64,000 nucleotides of DNA from Neobacillus sp. DY30 (GCF_030123065.1 NZ_CP126093.1:2608001-2672000); one strand, 5' to 3'. Shown: positions 33,979 through 43,006, counted from the first letter of the stretch. The notes: a model not told the origin generated them from the sequence alone. Numbers and translations: made by a program.

Positions 33979-35100
33979 ATGGATATTAAGAATTTAGAAC
34001 AATGGATGAAAAAAATTAAAGTGAAAAATCTGGTTAATGCGGATGTGGAAGTAGTGAATGACTCGCCATTGGTAATGATGGGAAAAGGACGACAAGGTGC
34101 AGTTTTTCAAATTTCGGACGACATCTGTGTAAAGGTCTTCGGGAATACAGAGGATTGCGATCGCGAATATTATGCTTTATCCCTTGGGCAGCAGACTACA
34201 CTATTTCCAAAACTCTATGGAAAAGGTGCACTTTATATAGTGATGGAAATTATCAGGGGCGTTGATTTACGCGAATATTTACAATCGCAGCCCTTAACAA
34301 TGGCGCTTTCTGCAAAATTAATTGAAATGCTAATCACATTTAAACAAATTGGGTATGAAAGAATTGACCATCATAAGCGTCAAATTTATCTGCAGCCTGA
34401 CGGCAGTTTAAAGGTAATTGACGTAGCGAGAACGATTTGGCGTGATCGTGTCTATCCATACCCGCGTAAATTATTGACTTCCTTAGGGGAGGAAAATAAA
34501 GCGATCTTTTTGTCACATGTACAAGAAATGTCGCCAGAACTATATGCAGAATGGCTTCACTATATCCGTATGGAGGAAATTTCGAGAGAAATAACAGCAT
34601 TACTTCTCCCGCAGGATCCAGATAAAATTAAAATCAAGAATTTAAGTAACACCCTGCTGACCACTGAAGATGAGAAAAACTATGTGACCAAGCTGCATGG
34701 ATTAGTGCACAAGGTTTTCAAGGAAGAATGGGTAAAGGCAATGCTTGCAAGAGGCGTTGATCCAGAAACAGTCATGGCAAAAATCGATGAGCATTGGGAC
34801 AAACTTGAGCAAAATTTTGAGTCAAGACATCCAGAAGGTGATAGCGGTTATGAGGGTGATAGACGTTTCGCAGGAGATCGAAACTCTAAAGGAGATCGAA
34901 ACTCTAAAGGAGATCGAAACTCTAAGGGAGATCGTGACAATAGAAAAGGAAAAATCTTCGAGGGCGATAAAGGGCGTCGCAGCAGAGGTGCTAAAGGTGC
35001 GAAGGGCGGCAGACACTTCGCAGGAGATCGATACGATGACCGTAACCGTCGTGATGAGAAGCGAGACAAGAACAAAGGCAAGGATAAAAAACGTCGCTAA
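33979..35100 (+). CDS. Degenerate protein-kinase-like protein with GDRNSK-repeat tail
   Basis: 373 residues from ATG 33979 (AAAGGAGG upstream). Residues of about 35-170 look like a protein-kinase N-lobe and core: MGKGRQGAVFQ in place of the Gly loop, ICVKVFG with the VAIK-like Lys, and KVIDVAR where the DFG sits, while the HRD loop is degenerate. The region from about 290 is low-complexity and highly charged, with three perfect 18-bp DNA repeats (34873-34926) encoding GDRNSK and further GDR/GDK units, then RNRRDEKRDKNKGKDKKRR. The tail resembles CotB/CotG-like coat proteins, themselves phosphorylated by CotH. Probably a spore-coat protein or kinase; inference. Confidence 0.72.
   Translation: MDIKNLEQWMKKIKVKNLVNADVEVVNDSPLVMMGKGRQGAVFQISDDICVKVFGNTEDCDREYYALSLGQQTTLFPKLYGKGALYIVMEIIRGVDLREYLQSQPLTMALSAKLIEMLITFKQIGYERIDHHKRQIYLQPDGSLKVIDVARTIWRDRVYPYPRKLLTSLGEENKAIFLSHVQEMSPELYAEWLHYIRMEEISREITALLLPQDPDKIKIKNLSNTLLTTEDEKNYVTKLHGLVHKVFKEEWVKAMLARGVDPETVMAKIDEHWDKLEQNFESRHPEGDSGYEGDRRFAGDRNSKGDRNSKGDRNSKGDRDNRKGKIFEGDKGRRSRGAKGAKGGRHFAGDRYDDRNRRDEKRDKNKGKDKKRR
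34873..34926 (+). repeat. Tandem 18-bp repeat, three units
   Basis: GGAGATCGAAACTCTAAA three times (the last ends in AAG), encoding GDRNSK each time, inside the gene at 33979. It is a likely site of slippage and length variation between strains. Confidence 0.92.
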
Positions 35101-35173
35101 ACACCAATAAGGGTTGAAGATAGAGACCTAACAGGGCTGAGGAGCCGCCTAAAGAAAACGAAGGGGAACTAAT

Positions 35174-36283
35174 ATGAAAGTATTAATAATCTGGCGTCTG
35201 CTGACGGTTGGCGGGGTGAATGCCGGCTGGCGCAATCGCTCGATATATTTTAAAAAGCATGGAATTGATACAGAGTTTTTGTATACAACTGATCACGGTG
35301 GGCTCCATATTATGGAAGATATAGCCCCTGTTTATTTGACGAAGGATGAACAAGAGATTATCAAAATTATACAAAACAACAACTATGACGCCATCATTGT
35401 GGTCGACACGGGAGCGGCTTTTAAATGGATTAAAAAAGCAAACTATCGTGGACCGGTATTGGTAGAGGCACGTACCCCAGAACTGATTAAGCTTATGCCG
35501 CATTTAAAATCATTCAGAGGAATTAAGCCTGAAGCAATTATTGTTCCATCAAACTATCAAAAACGATTAGTTTCGATTTTAACAGACGGAATTCCTATGC
35601 ATGTTATTTACAATGGCATTGATACGTCGTTTTACCGTGCATTGACAGAGGAAGAGATAAATTTTGAAAGTGAACCAATCGTACCAAACGGTAAAAAGAT
35701 TATTGGCTGGATTGGCAGATTGGACAAACGTAAAAACTGGCAAATGTTATTAGAAGTGGCAAAACTCATGAAAAGTCAGCGTGATGATCTCGAATTTTGG
35801 GTCATTGGCGGTGCTCAAAGTATACAGCGTGAGGAATTCGCAGCAAAATGGCAGGAGGAGAAGCTGGAAGATATTGTTAAGTGGTTTCCGGTTATTCCCT
35901 ATCAGCATATGCCGCATGTTTATGCGAAAATACGCCAATCAGGCGGCTGTACGCTGGCTACGACTAAAACAGAATCCTTTGGGAATACATTCATCGAATC
36001 GATGGTTTGTGGTGTGCCAGTCGTCGCCTCAAAAATGATGCCGGTAACGGAATTGGTTGTACACGGAGAACATGGGCTGCTTTTTCGTGGTCAAAATGTA
36101 GAGGATGCTGTCAATCAGCTTTCTGGTATTTTGGATAACCCAACCCTTCATCAACAAATGTCAAAGGCAGCAATTGGACGCGTCCATGAAAAATTTGCGA
36201 TTGAGGTTGTAGCAAAACAATATGTCCATCTTTTGAAAAAAATAGTTGGAATAAACGAAGATGAGGTGAGTGGGGATGATTAA
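35174..36283 (+). CDS. GT4-type glycosyltransferase, CotSA-like
   Basis: 369 residues (AAGGGGAAC upstream). The GT-B fold is indicated by HVIYNGIDTSFY, GWIGRLDKRKNW and the C-terminal donor-binding region ESFGNTFIESMVCGVPVVAS with the E-x7-E type motif. The N-terminus (IWRLLTVGGVNAGWRNRSIYF) is well conserved in spore-associated members such as CotSA. It probably transfers a sugar from a nucleotide-sugar donor to a spore-surface glycan or protein. The neighbouring gtaB would provide UDP-glucose. Its stop overlaps the start of the HipA-like kinase gene. Confidence 0.85.
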   Translation: MKVLIIWRLLTVGGVNAGWRNRSIYFKKHGIDTEFLYTTDHGGLHIMEDIAPVYLTKDEQEIIKIIQNNNYDAIIVVDTGAAFKWIKKANYRGPVLVEARTPELIKLMPHLKSFRGIKPEAIIVPSNYQKRLVSILTDGIPMHVIYNGIDTSFYRALTEEEINFESEPIVPNGKKIIGWIGRLDKRKNWQMLLEVAKLMKSQRDDLEFWVIGGAQSIQREEFAAKWQEEKLEDIVKWFPVIPYQHMPHVYAKIRQSGGCTLATTKTESFGNTFIESMVCGVPVVASKMMPVTELVVHGEHGLLFRGQNVEDAVNQLSGILDNPTLHQQMSKAAIGRVHEKFAIEVVAKQYVHLLKKIVGINEDEVSGDD

Positions 36284-37052
36284 ACCAGTTGCATACAAGA
36301 AAACTCTAGAAGGAAAATCGAATGCTCATTTAATTACATTTAATGATGGCCTGGATTATGTTGTAAAATATTTCCAGCCTGGATTTGAAAAAACGCTGGC
36401 GAATGAATGGGTGTGCTATTGCCTTGCCCGTTACCTTGGACTGCCAATACCATTTGGACAATTAGTAGAAATCCCCCAGGAGTTTTCCTCCCAATACCCT
36501 GAACTGTCTTCAATGACCCAAACGCAGTTTCAATTTGCAAGTCTATACGTCCCAGACTGTTTTGATGGACATCAAGTAACCGAAGTTCCTAATATTACGA
36601 ACAAAGAAAATCTAGCAGGTATTATCTTATTTGATTACTGGATGTGTAATCGTGATCGTACTAGGAAAAATATTATTCTATGCGATGACACACCCCACTC
36701 CTATCGCCTGTGGATTATCGATCATGCCGAAGTGTTCGCTTCCTATAACTGGACACTTGAGGATATTGAATCACTCCCGATAACGATTCTAAAGAGTGCC
36801 ACTCATCAAATTATGGCCTATTTTATTGAGAACGAGCAGGAGTTTTACGAGCAGCTAGAAATCATTCAAACACTGCCCATTCATTTAATAGAAGAAATTG
36901 TAGCAGTTATTCCTGAAGATTGGCAGGTTACGAGTGAAGAAAGAAAAGCGATTGTGACAACACTGCACACACGTCGGAAAAGAATACTCAAAAAATTGAT
37001 GGAAAGGTTTATTAAAAGAGTTTATCGGCCAATACATGAACAAGATGAATGA
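36276..37052 (+). CDS. HipA-like kinase domain protein
   Basis: 258 residues from ATG 36276 (GAGGTGAGTGGGG upstream), overlapping the glycosyltransferase gene by 8 bp, so translation is coupled. Residues NRDRTRKNIIL (about 125) form the catalytic loop and IIDHAEVF the metal-binding DFG equivalent, as in HipA-like/PI3-4K-like kinases. It lacks the HipA N-subdomain 1 and a HipB antitoxin partner, so it is not a toxin module. Similar kinases accompany coat glycosyltransferases in Bacillus; the substrate is unknown. A weak hairpin with ACTCCC/GGGAGT arms (37052-37080) follows. Confidence 0.78.
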   Translation: MIKPVAYKKTLEGKSNAHLITFNDGLDYVVKYFQPGFEKTLANEWVCYCLARYLGLPIPFGQLVEIPQEFSSQYPELSSMTQTQFQFASLYVPDCFDGHQVTEVPNITNKENLAGIILFDYWMCNRDRTRKNIILCDDTPHSYRLWIIDHAEVFASYNWTLEDIESLPITILKSATHQIMAYFIENEQEFYEQLEIIQTLPIHLIEEIVAVIPEDWQVTSEERKAIVTTLHTRRKRILKKLMERFIKRVYRPIHEQDE

Positions 37053-37090
37053 CTCCCGTGGCTATATTGACAAAGGGAGTTTTATTTTAA
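37052..37090 (+). terminator. Weak terminator
   Basis: ACTCCC (37052-37057) and GGGAGT (37075-37080) followed by TTTATTTTAAT. Confidence 0.5.
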
Positions 37091-37191
37091 TAAATGTCAT
37101 TTAAATAAACGATTTTAATAGGTTACTACCCTGACCGGAGATTGTACACCTGCATATAAAGGATAGAGGGGAAAAGGAAAGGAGGCAGCAT

Positions 37192-38097
37192 ATGAAAATC
37201 CGTAAAGCCATTATTCCAGCAGCTGGCCTCGGTACTCGATTTTTGCCAGCAACGAAAGCACAGCCGAAAGAAATGCTTCCGATTGTTGATAAACCAACCA
37301 TTCAATACATCGTTGAAGAAGCCGTTGCTTCAGGTATTGAAGAAATTATCATCATTATCGGCAGAGGTAAAAGGTCTATTGAAGATCACTTCGATAAATC
37401 ATATGAACTAGAGGATACACTTTTTCGAAAAAACAAATTTGATATGTTAGCAGATGTTCAAAAAATATCAAACTTAGTAAATATCGTGTATGTCCGCCAA
37501 AAAGAGCCTAAAGGGCTGGGACATGCTATTTTATGTGCGAAGAGCGTGATTGGCGATGAACCATTTGCTGTATTACTGGGTGATGATATTGTCATGTCGG
37601 AAATTCCCTGCTTAAAGCAGGTTATTGATGTTTTCGAATATTATAATAGTTCGGTTGTTGCCGTACAGACGGTATCTGAAGAAGATGTCAGCAAATATGG
37701 AATTATCAAACCAAAAGGTACGATGATCGAGTCGGATCTATTCCATATTGACTCGTTAATAGAGAAACCTAGTATAGAAGAGGCACCATCAAGACATGCG
37801 ATAATGGGACGTTATGTTCTTAGTCCGAAAATTTTTGAGATTCTAGAGAGAATTCCTTTAGGCAGAGGGGATGAATTACAGCTGACGGATGCCATTAATG
37901 AATTGAATAAACACCAGGCCGTCTTTGCCTATAACTTTGAAGGCAGCCGCTACGATATCGGAGATAAAATTGGTTTTATTAAGGCAACGATTGATTTCGC
38001 ATTAAGCCGCGAGGATATTAGAGATTCAGTGTTAGACTATTTGCAAGAAGTTACTATGAAAGAAAACCTACAAAATAGTAAGAGAGAGATTGATTGA
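37192..38097 (+). CDS. gtaB: UTP-glucose-1-phosphate uridylyltransferase
   Basis: 301 residues (AAAGGAGG upstream). The nucleotidyltransferase motif [19 protein letters not shown], the glucose-1-phosphate site and the region [11 protein letters not shown] are intact. It makes UDP-glucose for glucosylation of teichoic acid, glycolipids and other glycans. It lies after the glycosyltransferase/kinase operon and directly before a decayed ugd. Bacillus often has more than one paralog (GtaB, YngB, YtdA); which this one is cannot be told from the window. Confidence 0.9.
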   Translation: MKIRKAIIPAAGLGTRFLPATKAQPKEMLPIVDKPTIQYIVEEAVASGIEEIIIIIGRGKRSIEDHFDKSYELEDTLFRKNKFDMLADVQKISNLVNIVYVRQKEPKGLGHAILCAKSVIGDEPFAVLLGDDIVMSEIPCLKQVIDVFEYYNSSVVAVQTVSEEDVSKYGIIKPKGTMIESDLFHIDSLIEKPSIEEAPSRHAIMGRYVLSPKIFEILERIPLGRGDELQLTDAINELNKHQAVFAYNFEGSRYDIGDKIGFIKATIDFALSREDIRDSVLDYLQEVTMKENLQNSKREID

Positions 38098-38098
38098 T

Positions 38099-38460
38099 TT
38101 GAAGATTGCTGTTTTAGGTACAGGCTATGTAGGACTGTCAACAGGAGTTTGTTTATCGCAACTCGGTCATCATGTCACATGCAATAAATTAACCAATTAC
38201 TGCAAGGGATTTCTCCTATTTATGAACCAGGTCTGGAAAATTTATTAACGAGGGGGCAGCAGATCTTTATTATTTGGTCCAAGCTTCAAAGGATTGTTAC
38301 AGAGTGGAATGAAATCAAAGGTCTAGATGCGGCTAAGTTGGTAGAGAAAATGAAAGAACCAATCATCTTTGATGGCAGAAACTGTCTTTCAGAAGAGAAA
38401 ATCCGTGCATGCAGCTCTGTAGAATACTACCCAATTGGAAAACCTCCTATTATCATATAA
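38099..38460 (+). pseudogene. ugd: Remnant of UDP-glucose 6-dehydrogenase
   Basis: From TTG 38099 the frame reads the exact N-terminus of UDP-glucose dehydrogenases ([21 protein letters not shown], Rossmann GxGYVG), and ends at a stop near 38251 in the wrong frame. In the shifted frame [13 protein letters not shown] and then IVTEWNEIKGLDAAKLVE and the C-terminal IIFDGRNCL follow. Roughly 300 residues of the middle, including the catalytic Cys, are missing, and there is a frameshift near 38190. This is a clear decayed gene. It was adjacent to gtaB, a natural pair for making UDP-glucuronate, so the lineage has lost this branch. Confidence 0.9.
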
Positions 38461-38463
38461 CAA

Positions 38464-38523
38464 CTAGGCATGAACTTTTGCAGCGCAATGTCTCACTGCA
38501 AAAATCATGCCTTAGCTTTTTCA
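38464..38523 (+). terminator. Terminator after the ugd remnant
   Basis: CTAGGCATGAACTTTTGCAG (38464-38483) pairs with CTGCAAAAATCATGCCTTAG (38496-38515) over about 18 bp, followed by CTTTTT. It probably once served the gtaB-ugd operon. Confidence 0.85.
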
Positions 38524-38600
38524 TTAGCAGAAAACTTTGATACAATAATAATGGTATTAACTGAAAATACATAATAAAATTTCATTACAGTAAATCAAGA

Positions 38601-38647
38601 GTGTCCACTGGAGACGGACATTTGTACATTAGTGGTGCCTGTCACCA
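38601..38647 (+). repeat. Dispersed element, copy B (47 bp form)
   Basis: A 47-bp element with GTGTCCAC arms, GGACATTTGTA, and the GGTGCCTGTCACC core. It aligns almost base for base with copy C at 50056-50102 in the opposite orientation. The 240 bp after the ATG at 38698 are strongly G/T-rich (G 78 against C 25). Confidence 0.85.
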
Positions 38648-38697
38648 AAGTTGTCATCATAGTCGTCACCAAAGTGACAAAGAAAGGTGTGAAAAAT

Positions 38698-39501
38698 ATG
38701 GCTATTGAGCACGAGCAGTTGGAGCGGAGTGGTTTGACACGTTATGTTTCTCCAAAGGGTGATTTTATTGGGTTTCGTGATGAGGATCATTATAAGGAGA
38801 AGTTGAAGGAGTGGGGTCTTTCTTCTGGTAAGGGGGCTAAGCGGGAGTTTTTGTTTAAGGAACGGAATTATCAGCGTGTTGTGACGATTAAGGGGTTTGA
38901 AACTTATGGAAAGTCAGATGAGTTTAATACACTGGTGATTGAGTTCCAAGATGGGAACTTATGCTGCATCCAGCCTGCTTTTCTAAAGGAAATGCAGGCT
39001 TCTAGTTTCGGCAAGGAGAGTATGCTGCAAGTAGAAGAAAAGGACTTTAGTACAACAGAAAAAGGTACTGAGACTCAGATGCAGGAAGAAAAACCAGAAC
39101 CAAAACTAGAAGCAAAACCAGAACCGAAAAAGCCAAAAGCTGCTAAACCAAAAAAAGAGAAAGAACCGAAAATTGAGCTGCCAGCAGATAAAGTTCACTT
39201 TACCGCTAGTGTTAAACAGTTCGCCCTCACATACAATCCGTTTAATGAAGAAAACGATGAAGTGGTTGTACTGGAAAATGTGGTCATCGTACAAGACCCG
39301 CCAATTGAAGTTGGACTTGCATGGTGCAGTCATAGCAAAACGCTAAAGAAGTTTGAGCTCAAGGCGGGAGATAAGCTTGAATTCGACGGAAAAGTAGCAA
39401 AGAAGAAACTGGCAAAAGGTAAGGATGTAGAAGAAGAATTCATCGTTGACGCTGCAGTTCAATATAAAGTAAACAATCCATCAAAAATTATAAAACAGTA
39501 A
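38698..39501 (+). CDS. Hypothetical protein with Glu/Lys/Pro linker
   Basis: 267 residues from ATG 38698 (AAGAAAGGTGT upstream); the frame is open further upstream, but that part is the dispersed repeat. An N-terminal domain (about 1-110) starts MAIEHEQLERSG, a low-complexity linker rich in PEPK and KPK (about 125-165) follows, and a C-terminal beta-rich domain (about 165-267) has a single Trp/Cys pair (LAWCSHSKT). I recognise neither domain. The N-terminal 80 codons are G/T-rich, the rest normal. A terminator follows. Confidence 0.6.
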   Translation: MAIEHEQLERSGLTRYVSPKGDFIGFRDEDHYKEKLKEWGLSSGKGAKREFLFKERNYQRVVTIKGFETYGKSDEFNTLVIEFQDGNLCCIQPAFLKEMQASSFGKESMLQVEEKDFSTTEKGTETQMQEEKPEPKLEAKPEPKKPKAAKPKKEKEPKIELPADKVHFTASVKQFALTYNPFNEENDEVVVLENVVIVQDPPIEVGLAWCSHSKTLKKFELKAGDKLEFDGKVAKKKLAKGKDVEEEFIVDAAVQYKVNNPSKIIKQ

Positions 39502-39528
39502 TAACCTCAATAGAATACGCTAAGTATA

Positions 39529-39557
39529 AAGAGTCTTCATAAGAAGTCTCTTTTTTT
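39529..39557 (+). terminator. Terminator before the gas vesicle cluster
   Basis: AGAG-T-CTTC and GAAG-T-CTCT stem followed by TTTTTTT. Confidence 0.8.
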
Positions 39558-39740
39558 ATGAAAAAGTTTAATTCTAATAGCACTTGTCCACTCAAATTAT
39601 TTAATCTTACATATTGTATTGTAATCGTTAATAAACGAGGATGACTGATGTGAAAGAGAAAGCATCACCTAATATAGCAAAGAAGAATAATTTATAACAC
39701 TCCCTCTTTAACTGAAGTCGATTGGAAGGAGGGGATATAG

Positions 39741-39971
39741 ATGGCTGCTATTCAAAAAAGTGTAGACTCTTCAAGCTTAGCGGAAGTAATTGACCGTATT
39801 TTGGATAAGGGTGTGGTTATTGATTTATGGGCTCGTGTTTCTTTAGTAGGAATCGAGCTTTTGACAATTGATGCCCGTATCGTAATTGCCAGTGTAGATA
39901 CATGGTTACGCTATGCAAAAGCAGTGGGTCTGCTTAAAGACCAGGAACAACATTTTGCTGAAGAGACGTAG
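39741..39971 (+). CDS. gvpA: Gas vesicle structural protein GvpA
   Basis: 76 residues (AAGGAGGGGA upstream). It is typical Gvp[20 protein letters not shown], then [30 protein letters not shown] in the beta-hairpin and helix 2 region. GvpA polymerises into the gas vesicle wall. It is followed by an intercistronic hairpin (39997-40030) that would stop most transcripts, giving high gvpA mRNA and less of the downstream genes. A 150-bp leader upstream contains only very short frames. Confidence 0.97.
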   Translation: MAAIQKSVDSSSLAEVIDRILDKGVVIDLWARVSLVGIELLTIDARIVIASVDTWLRYAKAVGLLKDQEQHFAEET

Positions 39972-39996
39972 TAGAGTTTTGAATAGGAAGGGAAGG

Positions 39997-40030
39997 AGCC
40001 AAGGCTTGACTGTGCCTTGGCTTCTTTTAT
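39997..40030 (+). terminator. Intercistronic attenuator hairpin gvpA-gvpN
   Basis: AGCCAAGGC (39997-40005) and GCCTTGGCT (40014-40022), followed by TCTTTTATT. It is a leaky terminator candidate that would set the ratio of shell protein to accessory proteins. Confidence 0.75.
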
Positions 40031-40056
40031 TAAAAAATCATTCGTTAGGAGGAAAA

Positions 40057-40959
40057 ATGTTGAATCCATCTAATAAAGGATTTGGAACAGGGGAATTTGT
40101 GAAAACTCCTTTCTTCGAAGAAATCATTTCAAGAAGCCATCAATACTTGCAAGCTGGATTTCCTGTCCATTTTGTTGGACCAACGGGTGTAGGAAAAACA
40201 AGCATAGCGTTATATATTGCAAAGCAATTAAAACGAAAGGTAACGATTATACGTGGTCACCATGAATTGTCCAATAAAGACCTTTTGGGTCAATATTTTG
40301 GCGTTCGCAAAAAAGAAATAATCGACAACTATATTCACTCTGTATTTAAAAAAGAGCAAGAAGTCAAACCCATTTGGATACAAGGACAACTCATTGAAGC
40401 AGTAAAAAATGGACATGTCGTGATATATGATGAATTTTCACGTTCCCGCCCGGAAACGAATAATATATTCTTATCTCTACTGGAGGAAAAAGTTCTGCCT
40501 GTTTACGGCAATGGAAAAGAATCTTTTATAAAATGTCATCCTGACTTTTCCATTATATTTACAAGTAATCCAGATGAGTATGTTGGAACCTTTCATACCC
40601 AGGATGCGCTCCTGGACAGACTCATTACCATTCACTTAGATTCTTGTGACAGGGAAACAGAAATTGAAATTCTAAAACAAAAATCAGGATTAAATGATCG
40701 TGAAGCACAAGAGGTTACCAGCTTAGTTTCTAATTTAAGAGCTTATGGGAAGGGATTTTGCCCTAGTCTGCGAGCGACATTAATGATAGCGGTGATTTCA
40801 AAAAAAACAAACATTCCCATTATTCCTGGGAATATAAGCTATCAAGCACTATGTATCGATGTGTTAAGCAGACCCATGAAACAATTACTACCTGATCTCA
40901 CCTTTGTAGAAGTGAGGGAATTGATTGAAAAGGAAATCCTGAGAAAGGATGGAAAATAA
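40057..40959 (+). CDS. gvpN: Gas vesicle AAA+ ATPase GvpN
   Basis: 300 residues from ATG 40057 (TTAGGAGG upstream), preceded by a long frame extension that overlaps gvpA and is not real. It is a MoxR-type AAA+ protein: Walker A GPTGVGKTS, Walker B VVIYDEFSRS, sensor 1 IIFTSNPDEY, and arginine residues downstream. GvpN promotes full-size gas vesicle assembly. Its stop is directly followed by the gvpF start. Confidence 0.95.
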   Translation: MLNPSNKGFGTGEFVKTPFFEEIISRSHQYLQAGFPVHFVGPTGVGKTSIALYIAKQLKRKVTIIRGHHELSNKDLLGQYFGVRKKEIIDNYIHSVFKKEQEVKPIWIQGQLIEAVKNGHVVIYDEFSRSRPETNNIFLSLLEEKVLPVYGNGKESFIKCHPDFSIIFTSNPDEYVGTFHTQDALLDRLITIHLDSCDRETEIEILKQKSGLNDREAQEVTSLVSNLRAYGKGFCPSLRATLMIAVISKKTNIPIIPGNISYQALCIDVLSRPMKQLLPDLTFVEVRELIEKEILRKDGK

Positions 40960-41718
40960 ATGAGTACACATAACGGAGTGTACCTTTTTTGTGCCATACA
41001 TGAAAAGGAACCCAAGAAATTTGGAAGTGTACAATTAAATGGAAAAAAGAGTGGGGTATATACCATTCACTTTGAAAATGTCGCTATGGTCGTATCAAAA
41101 GTAACTGGTGATGTTTTGCCAACTCGTCAAAATTTGATGGCACATCAACAAAAAATCACAGAGGTGATGAAACAATATAGCGTAATTCCCATGAGCTTTG
41201 GAAATGTTTTTCATTCTAAAAATGATGTTTTGTTAGTAATGGAGCATTTAAATGAGGAGTTTGAGAAACTGTTCTTACAATTAGAAAACAAAATCGAAGT
41301 TGGCTTAAAGGTAATTCCAAAGAAAGAATGGATCAATGAAGAGATGAACAATAATCCACTCCTAAATCAGTGGAAAGCCGCCAAAAAAGACTTGGCAGAC
41401 CCTGCTTCTTTTTATGACCAGATTCAGGTGGGTGAACAAGCCCAAAATTTTATTTTACGGCTCGAAGAACACGCAGCAGAGGAAATTTATGAACCTTTGC
41501 TGGAAATAGCAGAAGCGGGGAAGCTGAATAAAACAATCCCAGCAAAAACACTTCTGAACGCTGCCTTTCTAATTGATACCAATCATGAAGAATTATTTGA
41601 TAAGAAGGTTAATGAACTTTTTGAATTATGGAAGGATAAAGTCGAGTTTAAGTATTCTGGACCATGGCCTGCCTACAATTTTGTAAATATCGTGTTAAGG
41701 ATTGAAGGGAACTTATGA
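40960..41718 (+). CDS. gvpF: Gas vesicle protein GvpF
   Basis: 252 residues starting on the base after the gvpN stop. GvpF/GvpL family: N-terminal beta domain (YLFCAIHEK), then the VLPTRQNLMAHQQKITEVM, IPMSFGNVFHS region and a C-terminal GPWPAYNFV. GvpF binds GvpA and is thought to keep it soluble for assembly. It is the first of two paralogs in this cluster (the other is at 41977). Confidence 0.93.
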   Translation: MSTHNGVYLFCAIHEKEPKKFGSVQLNGKKSGVYTIHFENVAMVVSKVTGDVLPTRQNLMAHQQKITEVMKQYSVIPMSFGNVFHSKNDVLLVMEHLNEEFEKLFLQLENKIEVGLKVIPKKEWINEEMNNNPLLNQWKAAKKDLADPASFYDQIQVGEQAQNFILRLEEHAAEEIYEPLLEIAEAGKLNKTIPAKTLLNAAFLIDTNHEELFDKKVNELFELWKDKVEFKYSGPWPAYNFVNIVLRIEGNL

Positions 41719-41948
41719 TATTTAAATTATTTTCACTGCCGATTCGTTCGCTCATTAAACTGGGTGAGAAAATTCAGGAAGAAGTCGATCAAGAACTGTA
41801 CGATCTCACATTAATACAGCAACAATTGATTGAGCTGCATATGATGTACGATATGGAGGAAATTGATGAAGACGCCTATTTAGAACGCGAGGAAGAATTA
41901 CTTAACAGATACAAAATCGCTAAAGAAAGAGAAAAGAACGGGATGTAA
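41715..41948 (+). CDS. gvpG: Gas vesicle protein GvpG
   Basis: 77 residues, overlapping gvpF by 4 bp. GvpG family: LPIRSLIKLGEKIQEEVDQE followed by a long amphipathic helix rich in Glu and Leu (DEDAYLEREEELLNRY). It is an accessory assembly protein of unknown mechanism. Confidence 0.92.
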   Translation: MIFKLFSLPIRSLIKLGEKIQEEVDQELYDLTLIQQQLIELHMMYDMEEIDEDAYLEREEELLNRYKIAKEREKNGM

Positions 41949-41976
41949 ATTTAGTGTTAATAAGGAGGAGGCTTGC

Positions 41977-42795
41977 GTGACTCATACCACGGCAGGTACC
42001 AATTTTATTTATCTGTATGGTGTCATTTTAGCGGAGGAACTTGAAAACACAGATGTTCCTGCTATTCTTGGCATCGACCAAAAAAACGTTACGATCATAA
42101 ATTTTAAAGAACTAGCTGCAGTAATTACCTCAGTTGATCCCCAAAAATATTCCCAGCAACAAATTGACCTTCAATTAAAAGATCCTGATTGGTTAAAAGA
42201 AAAAGCATTTCATCATCATGAATGCATTTCAGCCATTCATAACCAGTTCACAATCCTTCCAATGTCATTTTGTACCATTTTTCAAAAAGGAGAGAATTTG
42301 ATTACCTTACTTAATGAGCAATACGATGCGATACTCCAACAGCTACTACGATTTAAAGAAAAACAAGAATGGAATCTAAAAATCTATTGTAATTCCCAGC
42401 AGGCGTTTTCCTATGTGATACATCATAATCCAAATGTTCTTTCGTTAAAAGAAAACATTGCAAATATGCCAAAAGGAAAGAAATTTATAATGAAGAAGAA
42501 GCTTGATCAGCTGATCACCAATGAATTAGAGAAAGAACAATCTCTATGGTGGGAGAGAATGGAACAACAGTTACAGTCAATCTTCTCAGATTCTAGGCTT
42601 CGAAAAAATTGGGGCAGGGAAATAACAGAACGAAACGAGGACATGATAGTAAATTGCGATTTTCTAATTGATAAAAAGAAAACGGAGCAATTCTTAACAA
42701 AAGTTCAAGAACTCGAACATACCTTTTCTGCATCAGGCTGTACCTTTCAAGTAAGTGGACCATGGCCGCCTTACCATTTTTCGAAGGAGAATTAA
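41977..42795 (+). CDS. gvpL: Gas vesicle protein GvpL
   Basis: 272 residues from GTG 41977 with a very strong AAGGAGGAGG site. It is a GvpF/GvpL paralog: FIYLYGVILAEE, PMSFCTIFQKGE, and C-terminal VSGPWPPYHFSKE. In B. megaterium both F and L are needed for vesicles. The gvpS start follows by 1-2 bp. Confidence 0.93.
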   Translation: MTHTTAGTNFIYLYGVILAEELENTDVPAILGIDQKNVTIINFKELAAVITSVDPQKYSQQQIDLQLKDPDWLKEKAFHHHECISAIHNQFTILPMSFCTIFQKGENLITLLNEQYDAILQQLLRFKEKQEWNLKIYCNSQQAFSYVIHHNPNVLSLKENIANMPKGKKFIMKKKLDQLITNELEKEQSLWWERMEQQLQSIFSDSRLRKNWGREITERNEDMIVNCDFLIDKKKTEQFLTKVQELEHTFSASGCTFQVSGPWPPYHFSKEN

Positions 42796-42796
42796 C

Positions 42797-43003
42797 ATGG
42801 AACAGTATCATCTTTTTCAAAATAAAGAAATGACGCTGTTGGATCTCTTGGACGGAATTATTGATACAGGTGTCGTGGTGAGTGGAGAAATATTGATTTC
42901 CGTTGCCAATATCGATTTAATTGTTGTTGATTTAAAACTGCTGATATCTTCGATAGAAAGTGCCTATGGACCATATGAGCGAAAAATAATCGGGAGGCAT
43001 TAG
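42797..43003 (+). CDS. gvpS: Gas vesicle protein GvpS (GvpA family)
   Basis: 68 residues from ATG 42797 (GAAGGAGA upstream). It is GvpA-like: MTLLDLLDGIIDTGVVVSGEI, ISVANIDLIVVDLKLLISS. It is a minor GvpA-family protein. A gvpA-like paralog next to gvpK is the order seen in the B. megaterium cluster. Confidence 0.9.
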   Translation: MEQYHLFQNKEMTLLDLLDGIIDTGVVVSGEILISVANIDLIVVDLKLLISSIESAYGPYERKIIGRH

Positions 43004-43006
43004 GGG

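Noticed and set aside
34873..34926. Repeat array considered as CRISPR
   Set aside because: The units are contiguous 18-mers with no spacers and are in frame within a gene; no cas gene is near.
34745..35110. 121-residue frame within the kinase-like gene
   Set aside because: The repeats (ETLKEI) are the frame-shifted reading of the GDRNSK repeat DNA.
36276..37052. HipA-like protein considered as a toxin-antitoxin system
   Set aside because: No HipB-like gene is adjacent, and the gene is translationally coupled to a glycosyltransferase.
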